From Brumimicrobium sp. (GTDB lineage Bacteria; Bacteroidota; Bacteroidia; Flavobacteriales_D; Crocinitomicaceae), in the NCBI GenBank assembly GCA_023957385.1, contig JAMLGZ010000001.1:434001-498000 (forward strand): a DNA stretch of 64,000 bases. Reading direction: 5' to 3'. The notes beneath the pieces were generated by a model. The model saw nothing but the letters and a program-made list of their open reading frames with translations, was not told the DNA's origin and did not search any database. A program made the translations under genes and the position numbers. Below, piece after piece: positions 34,060 to 42,726 of the stretch. Within the stretch, counting starts at the first letter, position 1, and the number at the start of each line of letters is the position of its first letter.

Positions 34060-35268
34060 ATGAAAAATAGAAACAAACTAATCATTGGGGCATTATTTTT
34101 AGGGATGACCTTTTCTTCTTTTGCAACACCGATAAATATTTCTTTCGGGAATACAGTTGAGAATACACAAGATGGTGAAAATGTTAGTATATCTTTAAAA
34201 ATTGAGTATTTAGGAAATCCTCTAGATGGAGTAACCGCTTCTATTATTAAGGATGGAAGTGTTTTAGCTGAGTCTACCTCTAATATTAAGGGAGCTATTA
34301 CCTTAACAGCTAATAATTATGATAATTCTCCAGTAGAACTTCAACTTAAGAAAGAAGGATATCAAACTCAAATTATGACAGGTTTAATTTTGAGAACTGG
34401 TAGTAAATATACTTTTTCTATGGTGAAAGGTACAGGCACAATTACCTCTGAGATATCAAGTAGATTAGACGAGATAAACCAACAAAGCCAAGATAAAGTT
34501 GATAAATTAAACGAACAAGCTGAGAAATCTAAAGCAGAAGCAGAAAAAGCAGCTAAGGAAGCAGAAACACATACTCAAAATAAGGAAGAAGCTCAGAAAA
34601 AAGCTGAAGAAGCTCGTTCCGCTGCAGATGCAAAAGCTGAAGAAGCAAAAAAACATGCGGAAGAATCTAAAGCATTAGAGCAGAAATTAGCTACAGATGA
34701 TAGCCAAAAAAGATCTGAAGAAGATAAAGCTCGTGAGCAAAAATTAGCTGATTTAGAAAAACAACAAGCTGAAGAGGCTGCCGCTAAAGCAAAAGAGAAG
34801 GCTGAAGCACAAGCTGCTAAAGATGCAAAAAAAGCAGAACAAGATGCTGCTAAGGCTGCTAAAGAAGCTGAAGCTCAAGCAAAGGCTCAAGCAAAAGCAG
34901 AGAAAGAGGCCGCTAAAGTAGCTGCTGAAAAGGCAAAGGAGGAGAAGAAAGCCGCTAAAGAAGCAGAAAAGGCTAAAAAAGAAGCTGAGAAAGCTGCTAA
35001 AGAAGCTGAGAAAGCAGCAAAGGCAGAAGCTAAATACAAAGCGTCTTTACAGAAATTATCTGACCAGCAAGATAAAGTGAAGAAATCACGTGAGAAAATT
35101 GCTGCTCAAAAGGCAAGTTTAGATCAGAAAGTTGAAAAAGGAAAAATTGATGCTACAAAAGCACAAGAACAATACGATAAAATCAAGGCTTCTGAATTGA
35201 AATTGGATGTGCAAGATAATAAGATTCAACAAAGTCTAATTAAGCTTAAACAGAAGTATAAGAAATAA
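34060..35268 (+). CDS. Exported Ala/Lys/Glu-rich coiled-coil protein
   Basis: A 402-residue protein. A signal peptide (LIIGALFLGMTFSSFA) is followed by a ~100-residue beta domain (VSISLKIEYLGNPLDGVTAS ... YQTQIMTGLILRTGSKYTFS) resembling carboxypeptidase-regulatory-like folds, then about 260 residues of charged helix with AEKAAKEAE-type repeats (residues ~140-330), and a further helical tail. Such segments form long single helices or coiled coils and resemble TolA's periplasmic spacer. No membrane anchor, lipobox or T9SS tail is visible, so it is probably periplasmic. A structural spacer in the envelope is a reasonable guess and no more. It has its own promoter and a strong terminator. Confidence 0.7.
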   Translation: MKNRNKLIIGALFLGMTFSSFATPINISFGNTVENTQDGENVSISLKIEYLGNPLDGVTASIIKDGSVLAESTSNIKGAITLTANNYDNSPVELQLKKEGYQTQIMTGLILRTGSKYTFSMVKGTGTITSEISSRLDEINQQSQDKVDKLNEQAEKSKAEAEKAAKEAETHTQNKEEAQKKAEEARSAADAKAEEAKKHAEESKALEQKLATDDSQKRSEEDKAREQKLADLEKQQAEEAAAKAKEKAEAQAAKDAKKAEQDAAKAAKEAEAQAKAQAKAEKEAAKVAAEKAKEEKKAAKEAEKAKKEAEKAAKEAEKAAKAEAKYKASLQKLSDQQDKVKKSREKIAAQKASLDQKVEKGKIDATKAQEQYDKIKASELKLDVQDNKIQQSLIKLKQKYKK

Positions 35269-35284
35269 GATATCTAATTTTTTA

Positions 35285-35320
35285 AAAAGAGCCGTCCAAA
35301 TTTTGGACGGCTCTTTAATT
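35285..35320 (+). terminator. Strong rho-independent terminator
   Basis: A 12-bp perfect stem, AAAGAGCCGTCC (35286-35297) with GGACGGCTCTTT (35305-35316), closes a short AT loop and is followed by a T-rich tract. It ends the coiled-coil gene. Confidence 0.9.
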
Positions 35321-35350
35321 TTTATATATTTACTAAATGACTGATTAACA

Positions 35351-36574
35351 ATGATGAAAATACTAAATCCAAATATATCATTTGATGACTATCGGGAACA
35401 AGCCAAGTTTCTCTTTATTTGGCGCTTGATGGTTTTTAGTATTATGTTAACAACTCCTTTTACAGTAAGCCATATTTTTATTGCACAAGATCAATTTCTA
35501 TATTTCCTTATTTCCTTAATAAGTGATATACTTATTATTTATTTTTTGTGGAAGAGACCTGAAAAATATAGATTAATCACTCTTCTCTTCTTTTCTTCTG
35601 TTTTTTTAATTGCTGTTCAATTCATGTTTACCCTCGGGAATCCAGAGTTAAATGTTCAAGCATTTATTTGGATGATGATGGTTGTTATTTGTACTTATTT
35701 TACAGCTGGAAGTTTTTGGGGCACCTTATACTTAGTCTTGACAGCTACCGCTTTTAGTATTTATTATTTTACATATACACCTATTGAATATGTTGGGATA
35801 CAACAAATGTCTTTGTTTGATAAACTAACATCCATTGCCCAAATATCATTAGGTCTTAGTATTATCGGTTATACTATGTTCAGTTATCATTCAGTGAATA
35901 CCCATGCTTTTAAAGAAGCTAGAGATGCTTATCTGAAGCTGAAAGAGGAAAATGAACGAGTAGAAAAGAAAAACAATGAAAATATAATCCTCCTTCAAGA
36001 AGTCCATCATCGTGTTAAAAATAATCTTCAGGTTATTATTAGTTTACTTCGTATTCAGTCTTCTGAATTTAAATCGCAGGAAGCAAAGATTGCATTTCAA
36101 GATACTATAAATAGAGTGCTATCCATGTCTCTTATACACCAAAAGATCTATCAAAAGGAATCTATGGTAGATATTGATTTAGAAGATTATTTAAAAACCT
36201 TATTGGCCGATTTATTACAAGTGAGTGGAGAGCAAAGTAAGGTTCGCTATGAGGTTCATTCAGATTTTAAAAGTATTGATATTGATAAAATGGTTCCTTT
36301 TGGATTGATTGTTAATGAACTATTGTCGAATTCCTTAAAACATGCCTTTAATTTTAGTCTGGAGGGAGATTATAGAATAGTTATTGATATCAAAAAGGGA
36401 AGCGGCCCAGAATATTTCTCTCTAAACTATCTAGATAATGGGGTGTGGAAAGAAGGAACTGATAAGTCATTTGGTTTACAATTAATTGACATATTTACGG
36501 AACAATTGAATGGTAAATATAGACGTGTCATAAATGAAAAAGGAACTCAATATGAATTTGAATTTGGAGAATGA
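35351..36574 (+). CDS. Membrane histidine kinase of the HisKA_2 (HWE-like) type
   Basis: A 407-residue kinase. About six hydrophobic segments occupy residues 20-195, leaving almost no extracytoplasmic domain, so the sensor is probably the membrane bundle itself. A short coiled coil leads to the HisKA_2 motif LLQEVHHRVKNNLQVIISLL with the phospho-acceptor His. The ATPase domain has VPFGLIVNELLSNSLKHAF and ends in GLQLIDIFTEQL. No response regulator is adjacent; the nearest unpaired one is the LytTR regulator at 40226, and partnering between them is speculation. It ends 5 bases before the convergent carboxypeptidase gene. Confidence 0.88.
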   Translation: MMKILNPNISFDDYREQAKFLFIWRLMVFSIMLTTPFTVSHIFIAQDQFLYFLISLISDILIIYFLWKRPEKYRLITLLFFSSVFLIAVQFMFTLGNPELNVQAFIWMMMVVICTYFTAGSFWGTLYLVLTATAFSIYYFTYTPIEYVGIQQMSLFDKLTSIAQISLGLSIIGYTMFSYHSVNTHAFKEARDAYLKLKEENERVEKKNNENIILLQEVHHRVKNNLQVIISLLRIQSSEFKSQEAKIAFQDTINRVLSMSLIHQKIYQKESMVDIDLEDYLKTLLADLLQVSGEQSKVRYEVHSDFKSIDIDKMVPFGLIVNELLSNSLKHAFNFSLEGDYRIVIDIKKGSGPEYFSLNYLDNGVWKEGTDKSFGLQLIDIFTEQLNGKYRRVINEKGTQYEFEFGE

Positions 36575-36579
36575 TTTCC

Positions 36580-37470
36580 TTAAAAGAATAAACTAGCCGT
36601 TTTAGCACCTACTTCCAGTTGAGCCTTTACTCCCATAGGAACAGCTCGATTATCATCTAAATGCCCACCAGGGTAATCAAATGCAATAGGTATATTCATT
36701 CCTTTAAAATGGGATAAAATAATTTCATATAAGGTGGATCCAAATGGCACTTCTGTATCTTTTACTTGTGAGAAATTTCCTACTATGAGACCGTTGATTT
36801 TATTAAAGACTCCAGCATTTTTAAGTTGATAAAGACTCCTGTCAATTGCATATAAATATTCTCCTACATCCTCCATAAATAGAATCTTATTAGAGTAATC
36901 AGGTTGATAAGGAGTACCAATCAATCCCGTTAAAACAGTAAGATTCCCGCCTACAATTTCTCCCAAGCAAATTCCTTCCTGATTATTTTGTGTGGTCTCC
37001 CATGTGTAGGAAGGAAATTCACCTTTCAAGCTTCCAAGTAGAGAATGAATTGCCTGTTCCGAGTTTTCTTTAAAATTTAAAGGCATAGTAGCATGCATAG
37101 AGGCAGTTCCTCGTTGAGATAGAAACTGATGGAATACAGTGACATCAGAAAATCCCACTAACCATTTTGGATTTTTATCAAAAGTACTCCAATCTACCTT
37201 ATCGACAATATGTATGCAACCATACCCGCCTCTGGCACATAAAATTGCTTTTGCTTCAGGATGGTTAATCGCCCATTGCAAATCTTCAGCACGTTCTGTA
37301 ACAGTGCCAGAGAAATAATTATGTCGCCCTCTGCAATGTTTACCTAAAATAACTTCAAAACCATTCGCTTCAATAAGTTGGATAGCATAATCAATATATT
37401 CTGCTTCTATCGCTTTAGCAGGTGCAATGAGCACTATTTTATCTCCAGGTTGTAAGAATTTGGGTAACAT
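36580..37470 (-). CDS. LD-carboxypeptidase (peptidase family S66)
   Basis: A 296-residue enzyme that removes the terminal D-alanine from muropeptide tetrapeptides during peptidoglycan recycling. The nucleophile Ser lies in GFSDVTVF near residue 105, and the Glu/His partners are in LFMEDVGEYLYAIDRSL and in GHLDDNRAVPMG near the C-terminus. The opening LPKFLQPGDKIVLIAPA is typical of the family. There is no signal peptide, consistent with a cytosolic recycling enzyme. It directly follows the ChaN-like gene with no gap, so the two are co-transcribed. Confidence 0.92.
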   Translation of the reverse strand: MLPKFLQPGDKIVLIAPAKAIEAEYIDYAIQLIEANGFEVILGKHCRGRHNYFSGTVTERAEDLQWAINHPEAKAILCARGGYGCIHIVDKVDWSTFDKNPKWLVGFSDVTVFHQFLSQRGTASMHATMPLNFKENSEQAIHSLLGSLKGEFPSYTWETTQNNQEGICLGEIVGGNLTVLTGLIGTPYQPDYSNKILFMEDVGEYLYAIDRSLYQLKNAGVFNKINGLIVGNFSQVKDTEVPFGSTLYEIILSHFKGMNIPIAFDYPGGHLDDNRAVPMGVKAQLEVGAKTASLFF

Positions 37471-38337
37471 TTAGTAAGTTTTAGTCATTCGTTGGTCTAC
37501 AACAATAATCCAATCGGCACGATACCGATTCTCTTTCTCAAGTTGTTTAATGTTTTCTTGTTCAATTGTTGAGATTGTAACAATTTTTAAATTGGAATTC
37601 AGTTGCTTTAAATACCAATATATTCCTTCATAGTTTTTGCTATGATATTCCCCATTAAAATGGAGAAAAGGCACTTTGTCTTTTATCCATTGCGTATAAA
37701 TAAAATGAGCCATCGTAGCATCCTTAATCGCTTGTGCTTTTGGAAAATTAGGATTGGCATGTGCCGCATCACCAAACATATTTAACATAGCTTTATACCC
37801 AGGAAGCTCTGGATCATATTGAATAGGAAGTGGGGCTACTAATTGTTTTTCTTCAGGAGTTAAATCACTTTCTAAGGCTTCCAACCCTTCTCTATATACC
37901 TGAGAGGCGTATTTTCGTGGGATATTTGTGGCAATAAAGGGTATCTTATGGTCTTTAGCAAACTCAACAAGAGGGCGATAGTCTGTATCGTAATTTGACC
38001 AGAGTTTTATTAATGAATCCATCTCTTTAGCTGTGATTTCATCTAATAAAAAACGATTTAAAACGATTTGCTGATCACTTTCAAACATTTCAGCACCCAT
38101 GTTTAGACTCCCATTCTTGTAGAGATGCTCTGCCAATATTAGTTCAAACCAATGAGCAATTGGATTATTATGTAGCTCCCCAAAAAGTACGATATCTCCT
38201 TGAGTAGTTTTCTTTAGAAAGGAAGCAGTTTTAACCTTCTTTCCTTTTGAGTTATATATCTCAAAAGGGCGAATCTCTTGACCCCAAGAGGAAGAGAAGT
38301 AAAAAAACATAATAACTGCTAATACGTATTTCATCTT
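37471..38337 (-). CDS. ChaN-like (haem-binding uptake, DUF399) exported protein
   Basis: A 288-residue exported protein. The ATG at 38335-38337 gives a clean signal peptide (MKYVLAVIMFFYFSSSWGQ). A longer frame starting 13 codons upstream would run into the fumC terminator at 38352-38384, so I rejected it. The domain shows the ChaN/Tiki-superfamily pattern: GDIVLFGELHNNPIAHWFE, MGAEMFESDQQ and FLHFNGEYHSKNYEGI. Members bind haem or have peptidase-like folds; haem uptake is the usual annotation but is not shown here. It is followed without a gap by the LD-carboxypeptidase gene. No lipobox Cys is visible. Confidence 0.85.
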   Translation of the reverse strand, partial: KMKYVLAVIMFFYFSSSWGQEIRPFEIYNSKGKKVKTASFLKKTTQGDIVLFGELHNNPIAHWFELILAEHLYKNGSLNMGAEMFESDQQIVLNRFLLDEITAKEMDSLIKLWSNYDTDYRPLVEFAKDHKIPFIATNIPRKYASQVYREGLEALESDLTPEEKQLVAPLPIQYDPELPGYKAMLNMFGDAAHANPNFPKAQAIKDATMAHFIYTQWIKDKVPFLHFNGEYHSKNYEGIYWYLKQLNSNLKIVTISTIEQENIKQLEKENRYRADWIIVVDQRMTKTY

Positions 38338-38351
38338 GAGATAAAAGTAAT

Positions 38352-38384
38352 AAAAAAACCACATGAGATAACACATGTGGTTTT
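38352..38384 (-). terminator. Rho-independent terminator of fumC
   Basis: AAAACCACATG (38355-38365) pairs with CATGTGGTTTT (38374-38384), an 11-bp stem. On the minus strand it is followed by a run of T. It lies between fumC and the ChaN-like gene on the same strand. Confidence 0.88.
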
Positions 38385-38405
38385 AAAACTTATTTGTTGG
38401 ATGTA

Positions 38406-39803
38406 TTAATTGATACTTCCAATCATTTTAGAAGGAATAACCCATTCGTCATATTGCTCTTCTGTTACATAACCAAGTGATAAGGCAGATTCTTTTAAAG
38501 AAATCCCTTTCTCATGTGCATTGTTAGCAATCTCAGCAGCTTTATAATAACCAATCTTTGTATTCAATGCAGTTACCAGCATCAATGAATTATTTACTAA
38601 ATAGTTAATTCGTTCATGATTAGGCTCAATTCCTGCTGCACAATGGTCAGTGAAAGAAACACAAGCATCACCAATTAATTGTGCAGATTCCAATAGATTT
38701 GCAGCCATAACAGGTTTAAAGACGTTTAATTCGTAATGACCTTGAGTTCCTCCAATTGTAACAGCAACATCGTTACCCATAACCTGAGCTGCTACCATAG
38801 TCATAGCCTCAGATTGAGTAGGATTTACCTTTCCAGGCATAATAGATGAACCAGGTTCATTCGCAGGAATGATAATTTCACCAATTCCAGAACGAGGACC
38901 TGATGCCATCATACGTATATCATTTGCAATTTTATTTAGAGAAACAGCTAATTGTTTTAATGCACCATGAGTTTCTACTAAGGCATCATGAGCAGCTAAA
39001 GCTTCAAATTTATTTTTTGCAGTTATAAATGGAAGTCCAGTTAATTCTGCAATTCGTTGAGCTACCAATTCAGCATATCCTTTTGGAGTGTTAAGTCCTG
39101 TTCCAACTGCTGTTCCTCCTAATGCTAGTTCTGATAAGTGAGAAAGTGTATTTTTAAGAGCAGCTATACCGTGATCTAATTGTGCAACATAACCAGAAAA
39201 TTCTTGCCCTAGTGTAAGTGGAGTCGCATCCATTAGGTGAGTTCGACCAATTTTAACTACATCCATGAATGCTTTTGATTTTTTGTCTAAAGTATCTCTT
39301 AGATACTGTACTCCAGGGATTGTTGTTTCTGCAACTTTCTTATAAATAGCAATATGCATTCCTGTTGGGAAAGTATCATTAGAAGATTGAGATTTATTTA
39401 CATCGTCATTTGGCTTCAAAAACTTTTCACCTTCTCCTAATTTGTTTCCTAAGATTACGTGGGCACGATTAGCGATTACCTCGTTAACGTTCATATTTGA
39501 CTGTGTTCCTGAACCAGTCTGCCAGATAACTAATGGAAATTGATCATCTAATTTTCCTTCCAAGATTTCATCACATACTTTTCCAATTAAATCTCTTTTC
39601 TCTACCTCTAACACCCCTAGCTCACAATTGGCTATAGCAGCAGCCTTCTTCAAATATGCAAATCCGTAGATAATCTCCATTGGCATAGAGGCATGTGGAC
39701 CGATTTTAAAATTGTTTCTAGAGCGTTCTGTTTGTGCTCCCCAATACTTATCAGCAGGTACTTTTACCTCTCCGATGGTGTCTTTTTCAATTCTATATTC
39801 CAT
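38406..39803 (-). CDS. fumC: Class II fumarate hydratase
   Basis: A 465-residue iron-independent fumarase that interconverts fumarate and malate in the TCA cycle. Signatures include [12 protein letters not shown] near the start, [36 protein letters not shown] with the catalytic His, and the superfamily loop [17 protein letters not shown] near residue 318. Length and all active-site motifs are standard. It has its own terminator and diverges from a small membrane protein gene at 39870. Confidence 0.97.
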   Translation of the reverse strand: MEYRIEKDTIGEVKVPADKYWGAQTERSRNNFKIGPHASMPMEIIYGFAYLKKAAAIANCELGVLEVEKRDLIGKVCDEILEGKLDDQFPLVIWQTGSGTQSNMNVNEVIANRAHVILGNKLGEGEKFLKPNDDVNKSQSSNDTFPTGMHIAIYKKVAETTIPGVQYLRDTLDKKSKAFMDVVKIGRTHLMDATPLTLGQEFSGYVAQLDHGIAALKNTLSHLSELALGGTAVGTGLNTPKGYAELVAQRIAELTGLPFITAKNKFEALAAHDALVETHGALKQLAVSLNKIANDIRMMASGPRSGIGEIIIPANEPGSSIMPGKVNPTQSEAMTMVAAQVMGNDVAVTIGGTQGHYELNVFKPVMAANLLESAQLIGDACVSFTDHCAAGIEPNHERINYLVNNSLMLVTALNTKIGYYKAAEIANNAHEKGISLKESALSLGYVTEEQYDEWVIPSKMIGSIN

Positions 39804-39869
39804 TTTTATTTTTTTTATTAAATAATTTTATACTTTTACCACACGAATAAAACACAAAAATAATATATC

Positions 39870-40031
39870 ATGAGTATTTTCGGTATAGTTATGTTTCTTT
39901 TAATTGCTGGAATGGCATTTTGGTTACTTCTTTTTCTTATGGGATTTATATTGCCTTATTGGATTACCATTGGCACTAAAGAGTTGTTAAGACCTAAAAA
40001 GGTTTTTGACGAAGAAATTAAAGAGAAATAA
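39870..40031 (+). CDS. 53-residue single-span membrane protein
   Basis: A short frame starting ATG 39870 encodes MSIFGIVMFLLIAGMAFWLL, a ~30-residue hydrophobic stretch reaching LPYWI, and a basic/acidic cytoplasmic tail (TKELLRPKKVFDEEIKEK). Composition and the single-span/charged-tail layout look like a genuine small membrane protein rather than chance, and the gene fills the space between divergent fumC and the LytTR regulator. I recognise no family. Function unknown. Confidence 0.6.
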   Translation: MSIFGIVMFLLIAGMAFWLLLFLMGFILPYWITIGTKELLRPKKVFDEEIKEK

Positions 40032-40097
40032 TTTTTCTAAAATTAATATATTAAAATCATAAGGCACAAGTTGTTTTATGATTTTCGTTTATTGTAT

Positions 40098-40124
40098 TAT
40101 TCCCGTTCTTTGAGCGGGATTTTA
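40098..40124 (+). terminator. Weak terminator-like hairpin after the small membrane protein
   Basis: TCCCG (40101-40105) pairs with CGGGA (40115-40119), followed by a T-rich tract (TTTTATTTT). The stem is only 5 bp, so the call is tentative. An additional AT-rich hairpin near 40053-40086 lies just before it. Confidence 0.4.
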
Positions 40125-40199
40125 TTTTGAATAATTTCTGTTTATCGAAGAAAATTTTATTTTCGTTGAAGAAATATATTAAAATATAGAAGATTTTGA

Positions 40200-40207
40200 T
40201 ATATTTG
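40200..40207 (+). promoter_or_regulatory. -7 box of the LytTR regulator gene
   Basis: TATATTTG matches TAnnTTTG, 18 bases before the ATG at 40226. Confidence 0.55.
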
Positions 40208-40225
40208 GACTATTAATCTTATACT

Positions 40226-40978
40226 ATGTCAAAAATTAAGGTTTTAGTAGTTGAAGACGAATCCATTGTCTCAAAGGATATTCAACAAAGTTTAAAGAGA
40301 TTGGGGTATATTATTGCTGGGGCATCTGCTACTGGAGAACGCGCAATAGAATTGGCTGCAGAAGAACATCCCGATATCGTGTTGATGGATATTATGTTAA
40401 AAGGAGATATGAATGGGATAGAAGCAGCAGAAGTTATTAAAAGAGAACATCATATTCCTGTAATCTTTCTAACTGCTTATGCCGATGACGCTACATTATC
40501 AAAAGCAAAAATAACAGAACCTTATGGATATATTATAAAGCCTTTTAAAGAAATAGATTTGCATACATCAATCGAAATGGCTTTATATAAGAATCAAAAA
40601 GAGAAAGAAATTAAAAAAGAACGCGATTTATTATATTCCTTAGTAGAAAATCAGGATTCCAATGAAAATATCTTTGTAAAATCTAATTTTAAATTGGTAA
40701 AACTAAATAAGAAGGATATCTATTTTGTTGAAGCTTTGAAAGATTATGTGGTAATTAATACACAGGATAAACGATATACCATTCACTCTACAATGAAAGG
40801 AATTGAGGATAAATTAGGAGAAATCGATTTTATACGCGTTCATCGCTCCTTTATTGTTAGAATTGATAAAATTGCCTCTATAGAATATCCAAATCTTCAA
40901 ATGGAAGATGATAAAAAACTAATCCCAATTGGTGGTTCCTATAAGGATATTTTGATGGAAAAGATTAATACAATCTGA
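40226..40978 (+). CDS. LytTR-family response regulator
   Basis: A 250-residue regulator. The receiver domain (1-122) has the acidic residues EDE (10-12), phospho-acceptor Asp55 in VLMDIML, and the conserved TAYADD and KPFKE. Residues ~150-250 are a LytTR DNA-binding domain (KLVKLNKKDIYFVEALKDYV ... FIRVHRSFIVRIDKI). A LytTR regulator is typically driven by a LytS/HisKA-type kinase; none is adjacent, so it is an orphan here. The HisKA_2 kinase at 35351 is a candidate by proximity only. Confidence 0.92.
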   Translation: MSKIKVLVVEDESIVSKDIQQSLKRLGYIIAGASATGERAIELAAEEHPDIVLMDIMLKGDMNGIEAAEVIKREHHIPVIFLTAYADDATLSKAKITEPYGYIIKPFKEIDLHTSIEMALYKNQKEKEIKKERDLLYSLVENQDSNENIFVKSNFKLVKLNKKDIYFVEALKDYVVINTQDKRYTIHSTMKGIEDKLGEIDFIRVHRSFIVRIDKIASIEYPNLQMEDDKKLIPIGGSYKDILMEKINTI

Positions 40979-41047
40979 TTCTTACCTATTTGTATATTTT
41001 CTTTTAACGAATGAAGTCCTGCCATTCTATTTTTTTTTCATGGTGTG

Positions 41048-41077
41048 TGCAACCTTTCTTCTTATAAATTAGTCTAT
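41048..41077 (+). promoter_or_regulatory. Probable ECF-type promoter of the sigma factor operon
   Basis: TGCAACC (41048-41054), 17 bases, then GTCTAT (41072-41077), 16 bases before the sigma gene ATG. An AAC-containing -35 and a GTC-containing -10 with about 16-17 bases between them are the hallmark of ECF sigma promoters. The same motif with identical spacing precedes the gene at 53846, so the sigma factor probably activates its own operon. Confidence 0.6.
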
Positions 41078-41093
41078 AGCTATAGAACACAAA

Positions 41094-41630
41094 ATGAATG
41101 AAGAGGATCTTGTAAAAAAATGTGTCTCTGGAGATGATAAAGCGCAATTTGAATTATTCAATCGCTTTTCATCTACCATGATGGGCGTTGTGTTGCGATA
41201 CATCAACGATCGGGAAAGAGCAGATGATGTTTTACAAGATGGATTTATTAAAGTTTTTAATAATCTTCATCTTTTTGAAAGTAAAGGTTCTTTGGAAGGT
41301 TGGATACGGCGAATAATGGTAAATACCTCTTTAGATCAAATTCGTAAGGACAAAAAAGATAAGTTTAATATCGAATTAGATGATTCTTTCATAGAAATTG
41401 TCCAAGAGAATGAAGTCGAAGGAACATTACAAGCCGAAATTTTGATGAATTTAGTTCAGCAATTGCCTGACGGTTATAGGATTGTTTTTAACATGTATGC
41501 AATTGAAGGATATAGTCACAAGGAAATCGCAGATAGACTTAATATCTCAGAGAACACATCAAAATCTCAGTATTCACGAGCTAAAGCCGCTTTACGAGAA
41601 GTATTAGAAAAATTAAATATTGAAAGATAG
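41094..41630 (+). CDS. ECF (extracytoplasmic function) RNA polymerase sigma factor
   Basis: A 178-residue sigma-70 family protein with regions 2 and 4 only. Region 2 includes DRERADDVLQDGFIKVFNNL and the -10-recognising stretch GWIRRIMVNTSLDQIRKDKK. Region 4 is PDGYRIVFNMYAIEGYSHKEIADRLNISENTSKSQYSRAKAAL with its helix-turn-helix. It directs RNA polymerase to specialised promoters. Its stop overlaps the following membrane protein's start by 11 bases, the usual sigma/anti-sigma arrangement. The upstream ECF-type motif suggests autoregulation. Confidence 0.93.
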   Translation: MNEEDLVKKCVSGDDKAQFELFNRFSSTMMGVVLRYINDRERADDVLQDGFIKVFNNLHLFESKGSLEGWIRRIMVNTSLDQIRKDKKDKFNIELDDSFIEIVQENEVEGTLQAEILMNLVQQLPDGYRIVFNMYAIEGYSHKEIADRLNISENTSKSQYSRAKAALREVLEKLNIER

Positions 41631-42675
41631 AGATAACATAGAAGAATTGTTCCAAAAAGAATTAGGAAATTATCATGCAAAGGTAAATCCTGAATTGTGG
41701 AAAGGGATCCAAGCAGGAATCCAAATTGGAGGAACTGCTTCTAGAGTGGGAACTTCTATTGGTGTTATTGGTAAAACTATCATTGGTATAATCTCTATTG
41801 CTGCAATTACTACTGGTGTTATTATGGTGAATAATACTCGAAACTTTGAAAAGCACCCTGTAGAACAACAAGAAATAAAGCCAGAGCAGGTAACGACAGA
41901 AACAAAACACGAAACAGTATCTTCAGGTGATAATAGTGACCAAACTAAACTAACTTCTGATACACAAACTTCTCATAAATCAACTCCAGATATGGAAATT
42001 ACCTCTTCCGTAACAGTTGTTGAAGATAATTATGTAAAAAATGATGTTGCCTTACCATTTGAGAAAGTATCAAATACTCCTGTTTCTTCTCAAGAAACTA
42101 ACCCGACAACTAAAGAGGGAAGTAAAGAGAATAAGTCAACTTCTACTATTACAGAAGTAGATTCATGGGAAGACGTAGAGGTTGTTTACAGTCAAAATAA
42201 TCAGTTTGTAAAGTTTTCTATTCAGAACTTACCAAGTCAAGCTGAAGTGATATGGGATTTTGGAGATGGTAGATTCGAACACGCTGTTAATCCAGACCAT
42301 TTCTACGAAAATTCAGGAAATTATCAAGTAAGATTGACTGTTCAAAATGGCAATCAAAAAGTAGTCAAAGAAACACTTGTTAAAATTGTACTTCACGGAG
42401 AAATTACCAACTTACCTAACATCTTTACACCAAATGGTGATGGTAAGAATGATGAGTTCTTTATTTCTTATAAGAACATTGAGAGCTTCCAAATTACGGT
42501 AATGGATCAAACGCAAAAGGTTGTATTTACGTCAAACGATCCCGATTTTAAATGGGATGGAACTGATTTATCTGGTAATCCGGTAAAAGCAGGTACGTAT
42601 ATCTACATTATTGTAGCTAAAGATAATGCTGGCAATACTATCAATAAATATCAGCGTTTAGAAATAATGCGATAA
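41620..42675 (+). CDS. Membrane protein with anti-sigma-like N-terminus, PKD domain and T9SS type B domain
   Basis: A 351-residue protein read from TTG 41620, 11 bases inside the sigma gene; the next ATG would remove the conserved N-terminus. Residues 1-35 (IEELFQKELGNYHAKVNPELW) match the short motif that follows ECF sigma genes in Bacteroidota and is assumed to bind sigma. One membrane span lies at ~48-68 (IGKTIIGIISIAAITTGVIM). A Ser/Thr-rich linker (70-180) leads to a PKD domain (190-250, VIWDFGDGRFEH) and a type B sorting domain (263-351, NIFTPNGDGKNDEF ... GTYIYIIVAKD). The topology puts the PKD and sorting domains in the periplasm. This is an unusual combination, since type B domains normally sit on cleavably exported cargo. 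An anti-sigma or signal-sensing role is inferred from synteny. Confidence 0.75.
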   Translation: MKDRDNIEELFQKELGNYHAKVNPELWKGIQAGIQIGGTASRVGTSIGVIGKTIIGIISIAAITTGVIMVNNTRNFEKHPVEQQEIKPEQVTTETKHETVSSGDNSDQTKLTSDTQTSHKSTPDMEITSSVTVVEDNYVKNDVALPFEKVSNTPVSSQETNPTTKEGSKENKSTSTITEVDSWEDVEVVYSQNNQFVKFSIQNLPSQAEVIWDFGDGRFEHAVNPDHFYENSGNYQVRLTVQNGNQKVVKETLVKIVLHGEITNLPNIFTPNGDGKNDEFFISYKNIESFQITVMDQTQKVVFTSNDPDFKWDGTDLSGNPVKAGTYIYIIVAKDNAGNTINKYQRLEIMR

Positions 42676-42726
42676 TTGTTTTTTCCTTGCACATTTTCTT
42701 AAATTTGTGTCAATTTCTAATACAAA

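Noticed and set aside
38338..38376. Upstream extension of the ChaN-like protein by 13 codons
   Set aside because: The extra codons overlap the fumC terminator hairpin and displace the signal peptide from the N-terminus.
35351..40978. HisKA_2 kinase and LytTR regulator as a two-component pair
   Set aside because: They are separated by four unrelated genes, three of them on the opposite strand; pairing rests on proximity only.
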